A stretch of 64,000 nucleotides of DNA from Heliocybe sulcata (taxonomy: Eukaryota > Basidiomycota > Agaricomycetes > Gloeophyllales > Gloeophyllaceae), in the NCBI GenBank assembly GCA_004369045.1, contig ML213510.1, forward strand, positions 151,836-215,835. Direction: 5' to 3'. This document shows positions 55,901-64,000 of this stretch, in pieces. Numbering within the stretch: position 1 is the stretch's first letter; every line of letters begins with the position of its first letter. The notes beneath the pieces are model-generated. The model did no database searches. It saw nothing but the letters and a program-made list of their open reading frames with translations, and was not told where the DNA came from. A program made the position numbers and the translations under genes.

Positions 55901-58900
55901 TGTGGTATGCCGTCTTGGCTGCTTGGATTGGGCTGCTCCCGTCTTCCTGAGCCTTCTAGTCATGTACCGACTTTGTAAGTTGGAGTTCCTACAGCAGGAC
56001 TTGGTCCGCAGAGACCGGGTACGGTTATACATCATCCTTCGGCATGAGCTGGCCTTCGTCTTGTCAAAGACGGCTTGACTATGGACCTGTTCCCATCACG
56101 ATTCACAATTTCCTGTATGGCTCCCAGTATCTCCTTTCCTCCAACGAAGTGTTGACCGGCTTGAGAGCTCTGACTGAATGCTGTTTGCACTAGCTCATCC
56201 ACTTGGAATTGTCGTACTCTATTCGAAAATCAGTAATTCCGTATCAGGTACCTAGTAGCCGAGCATCCACAAGTGCCTTACATTCGCATTTTCTGACAGA
56301 ATAATCCTGATGACGCCCTCGACCAGATTCTTATAAAGCTTCAGATCCCGCGCAGCTCTCGAGCCCGCCTTGACCAGATACGACCAGTTCCGCGCTGGGC
56401 GGCTGCCGACACCTATCCCAACTAATAATAGCTGGCCGCCAGTCGGGCTGACGAGATGCTGCTTGCGCGCTCTGTACCGGGGTCCCTCTCGAGACTGATG
56501 ATATCCAAATATTATTGTATATATGCTCCCGTGCCCTCTGTCGCGACGTTCGCATTTCGGCTTATTCCGAGGAGGCAATTATATGATGCCATTAATGTTT
56601 GTCCTCGCACGGTCGTGCATTCACATCAACTTCTTGTGGAACATTGCAAGGTCGCAGCCGAACTCGTCCTGCTAAACAGACGCGTCATATCCATACGCGT
56701 ATGCCAGCAGATCGGTGAGTCTGTACCCTTGCGTGAGACTTGACCAGGCGCCGCAGGTCACTATAACTCTTATCGTCGTGTGACCACCACGCCCAGTGAT
56801 TGGCATTGTAGTTGAACCTTGCAATCAATTCTTGACATGACCGGTCAAGGCACAATGTGCCCCAGAACCGCTTAGGTTTCTGGCTCCACAACTTCGTTCG
56901 CTTAGCATCGCCGAGTGTCCACAACACTCAGAAGTCTGCTTGGTAAGGCAATGGTGTCAGCCATGCGCTCGAGGCGGCGGTCTCGAGCCCGAAGTCCTAT
57001 TTCCTTGACTACGCTATGTGCCATCCATCTGCGTTATGTGAGGTCGGCGGTACGTGCACTCATTTTTTCCATCCCAAAGGGTATCTGACGCCGTGCGGTA
57101 GTGGCACGCAGCAAAATGGATATCCATCAATACTGAGAGCAACCCGTGGCTACACATCACTCTCGCACCCCAAGATTGCGGGCTTTACAGAACCCTTGCA
57201 GTCAGCGGGGACGTCCTTGGTGCCCGAACGGCGAGGGTAAATTCTAACCGCTCTCGTGCGCGGCCAAACCCGACACTGGGCCCTTCTTGCCCTCGCATCG
57301 TACTTCTTTTAAGGACCTCTATGATGTGGATTCAGACCTCGGACTATTGGCACCTGATGCTCGCATACAAGCTGTTTGGGCAGGACAGAACCTCGGCGAG
57401 CTCGCATACCTCCTAGAAGGCTCTTGCGATGATCGTGACGACTCGTTCAGTTGACAAGCTCGCTCCGAAGCTCCATCTCTGTGCCTTGCTCTCCGTCCGC
57501 CTTTCGGACACGAACAAAGTTCGCGGAAGCGGCAGGCACGTGTCTGGTAATCTCGCAGAAACTCGCTATGGCCGGGGTTCTCCCGCCTCTTCGTCCTCCA
57601 GCCCCCGTGGAAGTGCTTCTAGCTTCAGGCAGACGTCACCGCTCCTGCACTACAGTACATGGAATTGAATGCTCTCCGATGTGGGGGGCTTAATCCCGCT
57701 CCGAGCCATCAAACTGGGAGAGGTGTCCTGCGCCACTGGAAGATTTCCTTTGCTAGTCGCGGGACCTAAGAAGCTTGCAGGCGGACGACTGGGGCTGGAC
57801 TCTGGCTGGACTCGTCTGTTCGTTGTCTTCCTACGAACGGTGTCGAGGGCACGAAGTCTCGCTTAATAATATTACCTTTCTCCGAGCTTTCTTGAAGAGC
57901 TCGCATTTATCAACGGACTGCGACACGCAAAGCAGCAGCGACGGATGAAGGGCTCGACCTCGGTCGTTTACCCAGGGCCCGCCTCGTTGCGAGTGGCATG
58001 GGACCAGTTGGCCTGGTGTCTATTTGTGGCCGGTGGGAAGGTCTCGGGTACGTCAGACGATTCTGATGTTCCCCTTCTGCGGCTTTCTCGAGCTACGTCG
58101 TCGCCCTTCCAAACATACACTCGCCGGACGTGCATCGCGTCATGCGTTCAAGCTATCTTCTGATGCCGAACTCTGTCGTCGGGATTGGAAAGTAGTGGCC
58201 AAGTTGCCATCCCTATAGCAAGCAGTTGTGGGCCATCCAGCGACAGGCTCTGCTGGTTCAAGCTGATCCTACTGCTCTTGAAGTTTCTAATACCGCTCCT
58301 ACCTCTTACATGGCCGCATAACAGCTTCAATGCGATCGCTCGAAGAGGACTGTGTATATCACGACGGCCCAGTTATGACATGACGTGGTGCCATCACCCT
58401 CGGAGAAACTTGTGAAGTGGGAACGAGGCAAGCCAACCTATTCCTTGTGTTGATTGCGCTCGAATGATTCAATAAGACCGTTAGACATCGCATACCGATA
58501 CCTTGTCCCCGGAGTAAGTCAACACAGTTGTCATTGCTCTGCGTTCAAGCACTTCCACTGTACGTATTCATGTGAGAATGTTCCCCGCGTTGTTCTGGAA
58601 CAGAGGTCACCTGGCATTTCCTCCCACCTTTGTCCTGCCTCTGCCGACAAGATGGAAGATTTTGTAACATGACTGCTGGATCGATGAACATGGAAGGTAT
58701 GTCGTATCCTGATTGCGAATTGTAAGTCGGGGTCTAGCAATGGATGACCAGCAGCGTGAGATGTCCATTGTGGTCGGTTACGAGGGTCCCGTACAGTGGC
58801 TGAACAAGCAGGCTAAATATACCGACCACCTTAAGCGATGTATACGCGAGGACCAACGTTCGCCTCTCAAGAAACCCAGCCCTAGGTCCAGCCACATCCC

Positions 58901-59878
58901 AGGTGCAAGATAAACCGAAGAGAAACACTCAGAGTCTGTATTAGACTCCCTTTCAGCACCCTCGCACTCAGATAACTGGTCGTGAAAGATCCTCATCTCT
59001 AAGGGGGGCCGTATAGGTTGCCGCGAAGATTTGACGACGCTTTCCTGCGGACTTCCGCTGTCTCGACTAAGGCACCGGACGATAATGTATAAGTCCGTCG
59101 GAGGAGGCGCCAAACACCTGGAAGTCATACTGGACTCGGAGCTTGGAGACAATCAGAAGCACAGAGATAGCTCGCCGAAGAAACCACTCCTGCTTCCGAG
59201 CCCGAATTGGAAAACCGGAGGTCGGGGCAGAGCGCACCTACACGCTCGGTCAATTCAGAAGCGCCCGCGTCCGGAGCCGAGATAGTGGTGGGACCCCAAC
59301 ATCTGCTGTCTCTCGAGCTGAGGGTGGCCTCGATAGCAAATATGAACCCTCCAACGGAAGAGTTGGTCAGAAACCTGATTCCGAATATATCGTCACTCTC
59401 GCGGGAGGCGGATGTCAATTGCAGATTCCGACGGCATCCACAATCCCATGTGTAGGCTCCCAGAAGTTCGCATGAGTTCTATCTTCCTAAAGACGAATAA
59501 TGTTGCGAGGAAGTGATTAACTGGGGGTGAGCGCCTTCTATAACAGCAGATATCGCATTGCCAGAATTAAGTTCCACATACTGGTATCGATTGCGTCGTG
59601 ACATACGCAGTTCCGTCGGTAACCAGTAAACCGTGGGACGCGTGCACCGTTTGACAGTCTCACGGGCGAAGGGTCTGTCAGGGAGAAATGCCGTAAGGAC
59701 GCCACAAAGGCGAGAGCTGAGAAAATATCGCCGCGTCGCAGGGACGCGCCGGTGCAGGTAGAGAGGGAGGCTGATTAAATGCATCCGCAGAGGACGGCCG
59801 ACGCGGCCGCTGAGCTTGGCGCAGGGAAAGTATTACAACTCATGCAGGCGCTCGAACTCTGCGTGCGCCGAGCCTGGG
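52916..59878. other. Gene-poor tract between Ecl1-type and SET genes
   Basis: About 7 kb without a gene I can name. The left part is GC-rich and would hold the Ecl1-type promoter. Frames on both strands are short (mostly under 125 codons), overlap and show no known motif. A 7-bp hairpin (GCGTCGG AGG CCGACGC) lies near 54.63 kb. Around 57.0-57.7 kb consecutive plus-strand frames look somewhat protein-like but shift frame repeatedly. It could be a decayed locus, an unannotated fast-evolving gene or long regulatory DNA. Confidence 0.45.
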
Positions 59879-62038
59879 CTACGGAATCAGCTCATTCCAG
59901 AGCGAAACGCAAGTCTCCAGGAGGGATTTCTCGTTGATGACCTGCATCATCGCCATCCTTGTGCGGTGCATGCCCTCGGGGACATCCTAAGTCGGAAGCA
60001 AGGTATTAGGAACGCAGCATCAAACGTGAGCTGCTAAGTAATACTGACGTCCAGAACCTCAGCGACCCCACGCGAGCTCATGTCTTGTGAGCGGAGCATT
60101 TTGTTCATGCGAAATCTGCAGATGTGTTGTACGAGTCGGGCGATGTCGAAGACTGGTTCCTCGTCCCTGTGAGATGCGTCCCACAATTGTTTGCGGGCGA
60201 GATGCGACGCATCTCTGCCAGCGCAGGGTGCCAACGGGTCCCCAGGCGTCCGAGTCCGGCACTCGGGATCGATTTCGGCGCTGGAGGCCCCATCCGACAC
60301 CACCTCATCCGCATCACTCTCATTCAGCATTTCCGCCTCCAGCTCTAGCTGTGTGACGGCAAGTTGTGTGAACTCCGCATCAGCGCCTAGGCTCTTTGAT
60401 CCCCGGCGATGCAGCACAATCAGCGCACAGAGGGTCCATAGCCGATCGCTGATTTTCCCGTCGCTGTTGAGACATAGAGCGCTTCGGTCAGTGCGGGAGT
60501 CTTGCTGAGCGCCGTCATCCACGGAATGGTAATACACAAGGCTGGACCCAGTCCAGGTGTCGCCGGGGAGATGCGGTGCATTTGCCAACAGAGCAGCCAA
60601 ATCAATGCCTTCACAGAGACTTGACTCAGACGATGTCAAATCTTCGGTGGTCCAGTGAACAGCGTCCCATTCGTTGCCGTCAATCATGAATCCGTATCGA
60701 ACCAACAAGGACGCATTTGAGAGACGCTCCCCGTAAGTATTGAACACCTCTGTATCGGCAGTGATAGGGCGATTGGACACCATGTCGCAGGTGTTGTCCT
60801 TTTCCTTCGGTAAGTTGGACTCAGGAGACTTCGCCCGCGCCCGTGGTTCGTCGTCCGATCGTATGGCTTTTGTTGTAGCAAGTGGTGACGAGGAGCTGCC
60901 ATCCATCAGCAATTCATCACTTTCGTTGTCATGCGGGCATTCAGACAAGGCCCCACAGCTTACGCAGACGTCGAAGTCACTCTGCATGTGAATGCACATG
61001 TCAGTTCATGGAGACAGACGTGCCGCAATTGCCATACCTCGAGGTGTACATGATTCTCGTTCGTATGGTCGAACCTGATGATATCATCCGTCGAGTTGGA
61101 CGATGATCCAGAATGATACAATCAGAGCATATGTAAGGACGGCAGATGACGGACAGAGAAGCAAGATATCACGTACACATCTGCAATGGGTACCATGGAA
61201 AGGCCATGATACGCATCGACCAGAAAAGCACGAGAGGAAACCAGGGCATAGGCGCGATAATAGTCGGCGGCGGAGCTTAGGAGGCCCATTCTGTCCATCA
61301 AGGGCTGGACAATGGTATCGTAGTAATCATCAATGTCGCCCTGTGAAGTTCCATTTATCTCAGTCCACATGCAAAAGCCGGTTAAGGGTGCAAAGCTACC
61401 TACTAGTATATCCTCTCCAGATTCGTTGTTACGAAGTTCATTCTCGACTTCAGTACCGACGAGCCAGACTCTGGCCTGATCGCCGTCCGATGCGTCTTGG
61501 GGATCGAACAGCAAATGACTCTGATCAGTCCCCCAGAACAAAGCCAGATCGACGGCGTCCGGTAATGACAGGAGATATCCGTGCCAATCCGACCGGTCGC
61601 CTAGAATTCTATAATATGAATCTCTGTCAGTCAAGCTTCGGCGGCGACGGGGTTTATCAGGGCGTAGAGCGCTCTGGAGGCGGAGAGTATACGTACAGCT
61701 CTCCATGAAGAGCCAGAGCGAGAGAAAGGTGTGCACCGTGGCCATATGGAATTGGACTGATGTACCTTGACAGAGAACATGTTCGCGTAGAGAGGACCGC
61801 TGTCTTTGGAATCTTGACAACTACAAGCAGTGCTCTGAGTACTTTACATAGTATACCGTAACCCTCAGGCAGTGAAAGACGGAGACTTACGTGTCAGAGG
61901 AAACGCAAGATAATCTCTCTTTGCGCGGACACCGATTCCAGTCGGGGTTGTCGTTATTTCAAGGCGAGGGTCCACTTCGATCTCCTGTTCACTGCACCAT
62001 TTCATAAGTTTCGCAATCTTTTGTGATGCGGTACCCAT
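59879..62038 (-). CDS. SET-domain lysine methyltransferase (RKM/SETD6 type)
   Basis: A Rubisco-LSMT-like SET enzyme; fungal relatives methylate ribosomal or other cytosolic and nuclear proteins. The start MGTASQKIAKLMKWCSEQ leads into RLEITTTPTGIGVRAKRDYL (SET entry). Then come RSDWHGYLLSLPDAVDLALF, DDYYDTIVQPLMDRMGLL and YALVSSRAFLVDAYHGLSM, followed by the hallmark PIADVFNHTNENHVHLESDF with its NHxxxN core. Next are a Cys-rich insert CVSCGALSECPHD, CDMVSNRPITADTEVFNTYG with the catalytic-site tyrosine, and LSNASLLVRYGFMID. A substrate-binding helical part follows, ending ETCVSLWNELIP. An upstream hydrophobic frame overlaps its 5' end (61989-62243). Target protein unknown. Confidence 0.9.
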
Positions 62039-62366
62039 AGGTGTCGGCCTCTGTTGCACAGACAGTGACCAACAACAGAAATATGATTATTGTTACAGAA
62101 TTTCGAGCGCGAATGCGACCCTGGAGTAGTAACGTGGCCGTGGAGAAGAACAAACCGATTACGATCGGTGGCACTGCCTGCCAAGTCGTCCGAGAGTTAG
62201 AATAGGAGCCGAACAGAAATATCGACAAGAACAACCATAGCATTACGCAGTCTAATAAGGTACCTATCCGGTTAAAAGCTCGGACGCTCTACGACGACTA
62301 TTATCGACTCGAAATCACAATAAAGTCTAACACTACAACGTATGAGATATACGAAAGAGGAGTCTA
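62039..62366. other. SET gene upstream region
   Basis: SET-gene leader and promoter plus the 3' flank of the serine deaminase. It contains most of a hydrophobic 84-codon frame (61989-62243, minus strand) that could act as an upstream frame in the SET mRNA. Confidence 0.4.
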
Positions 62367-64000
62367 TTAACAAGCCGGCACAGTCAGTGGAATCTTTACA
62401 GTGGTCTGCCCCGAAGTCAGCCTAGCGTCAGATAGGATGCTAACACAGACAAACCCACCGCGAGACCCTAACCAAAAACCATGTTAGCATCCTCCATACG
62501 GATCGAACCCGCAAGACCGCAGACTCACAGACAAACTCGTCTCCTTATACTTAACGCTCATATCCGCCGCCGTAACACGCATTGCCTCAATCGCCTCGTC
62601 CAAGGTGACGCTGTACACTCCGTCGCTTGCCATCGACAGCTGCGCCGCCGTAATCGCTTTCACCGCTATAAAGGTACGCAAGCATCAGGGATCGAGTCTT
62701 AGTGTAATCGATGGTTGGTAGGAGCCAACGTACCTCCGAGGCTGTTCCGCTCCTACACGAATAGCGTTGACAGTAGCATTAGCAAATCAAACAATCAACT
62801 CCCGTCCCGAAACCACCTAGCACAAGGACGTGAGATGGAACACTAGCACTTACTATACATGGCACCTGCACCAGCCCATCGATAGGGTCGCACGTCAAGC
62901 CTAGATTATGTTCTATCCAAGCCAATCAACGTTAGATCTACCACTGAAAAGGACACGAAATCAAAATAGCAGCGGGAGTTCGTACGCACCGATACCAATT
63001 TCTGCAGCCTATACCAAACCGGGTCATATATCATATCATACGTCACGTCTCCAACGAGGTGAGAGCGTTGGGCGCACCTGCAGAACGGTTTCGGGGGTCG
63101 CTGTACGGTGTGTGGTTAGTATGTAGATAGGATCGAATGGTGAGACGGAGCAAGGAAGGCTGGCGAGACCCCTACCTCCCATGCACGCAGCAAACCCGGC
63201 AGCAGCCATCGAACATGCCACTAACAGCCCAACATATCATGTCAGCAGACCACTAGTCTGTACAGGCAAGAGCACAAGCCTACCTCCGACTTCAGCCTGG
63301 CATCCACCCTCAGCAGCCGAGATCGTGCTGCCCCGCTTGAACAGCATGCCCACCGCCTGTTAAATCCGCCTTGGTACTGCTCCTTCTCATAAGGACCTGG
63401 ACGAGAGGGACTCACAGCAGCAGTCAATAAAAACGTCTGGATATTCTTCTCCGGGTCGTCGCTCACAAACTTGACCCACCAATCAATGTTCCGCTTCAAC
63501 GGAATATAGGGTAGGGAAAAAGCAAGCGCACCTCAACAATATACTTCAACACTGCCGGAATCACACCAGCAGCCCCGTTCGTCGGGCTAGTAACAATCCG
63601 TCCACCACCCGCGTTAACTTCGTTCACGGCGATGGCGTAGCATGAGAGGAAGTCCATTGCTGGGATGACTGTCTTTCGCTGCTCGACGCTGCGATTGAGT
63701 TCAAGTTCAAGCTGAGGGAGACGGGACTCACAGGTGGCATAGGCAACATCGGGTGGTCGAATGCGCCCACAACGCGCGCCACAGACTTCTTACTACTTCT
63801 TCGCTTACCTTCTGATGGACTTGCAATCGTCGAAGCTCGCCCCTCCTCCGCCGGGCCCTCGATCGACCCTGCTGACATGGGCTGCTGGGGCGCGTCGATG
63901 GAGGGGACGTGTGGCGAGGCGAGGCCGGGATAAAACCTGTACCATGATTCCATCATATTAACGCCGCTCACCTGTAATGGGCGCAAGCGGAGAAAGGAAG
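62367..64000 (-). CDS. Iron-sulfur L-serine deaminase (partial, runs off edge)
   Basis: Fe-S L-serine ammonia-lyases convert serine to pyruvate and ammonia without PLP. Seen from the right edge: a Ser-rich linker ([20 protein letters not shown]), then [117 protein letters not shown] and [14 protein letters not shown]. The cysteines of GVAC, LTCDP and VPC are the expected cluster ligands. The last acceptor, at GGGGCAG, gives an end [12 protein letters not shown] and a stop at 62367-62369. Many small introns. The N-terminal beta domain and start lie beyond the window. The enzyme type is bacterial-like but known in fungi. Confidence 0.9.

Noticed and set aside
59965-59985. U6 snRNA-like CTCGGGGACATCC
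   Set aside because: It lies inside the last exon of the SET gene (VPEGMHR) and lacks the rest of the U6 sequence.

Overview
The window is nuclear DNA from a filamentous basidiomycete, most likely an Agaricomycete. Genes are packed a few hundred bases apart on both strands, almost all are cut by several 45-70 nt introns with GT(A/G)NGT donors, and the protein set is fungal (velvet factor, Ecl1-type zinc protein, DASH-like subunit, GDP-mannose transporter, iron-sulfur serine deaminase). I saw no bacterial, plasmid or CRISPR features and no convincing tRNA or rRNA gene. A run of 605 Ns (29762-30366) splits the window.

Layout, left half (0.5-29.2 kb), dense housekeeping: phosphomannomutase (-), Vms1 ribosome quality control hydrolase (+), alanine-glyoxylate aminotransferase (-), dynein intermediate chain (-), tRNA-splicing endonuclease Sen2 (+), Thp3/LENG8 (-), a P-loop kinase with an RG-rich tail (+), a mitochondrial TPR protein (-) divergent from TIM23 (+), a velvet-domain regulator (+), a CYSTM-type cysteine-rich small protein (+), cytochrome c1 (+), an F-box protein (-), sorting nexin Snx41/Atg20 (-), and the Golgi GDP-mannose transporter (-). 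Phosphomannomutase and the GDP-mannose transporter are both mannosylation genes but are 27 kb apart and not an operon.

Middle (30.6-45.9 kb): a small DASH-like subunit (-), Bfr2/AATF (-), a large acidic AT-hook nuclear protein (+) that may be Ifh1/Crf1-like, pyruvate carboxylase (+), a nitronate monooxygenase (-) and the spliceosomal SmB protein (+).

Right end: two gene-poor tracts (45.9-51.7 and 52.9-59.9 kb) flank a lone Ecl1-type gene (-). A SET-domain lysine methyltransferase (-) and an iron-sulfur L-serine deaminase (-, running off the right edge) close the window.

No single novel system stands out. The most interesting signals are in gene architecture: a 5-nt exon and an 18-nt exon in pyruvate carboxylase, a 9-nt exon in the aminotransferase, an SmB gene whose first exon contributes only the start codon, two GC-AG introns, and a 66-nt in-frame intron without stops in the dynein gene. 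Other points of interest are two neighbouring hairpins at the edge of the assembly gap, paired CACGTG boxes upstream of two genes, and the long tail of the Ecl1-type protein. Exon borders given were worked out by hand from reading frame and family conservation.
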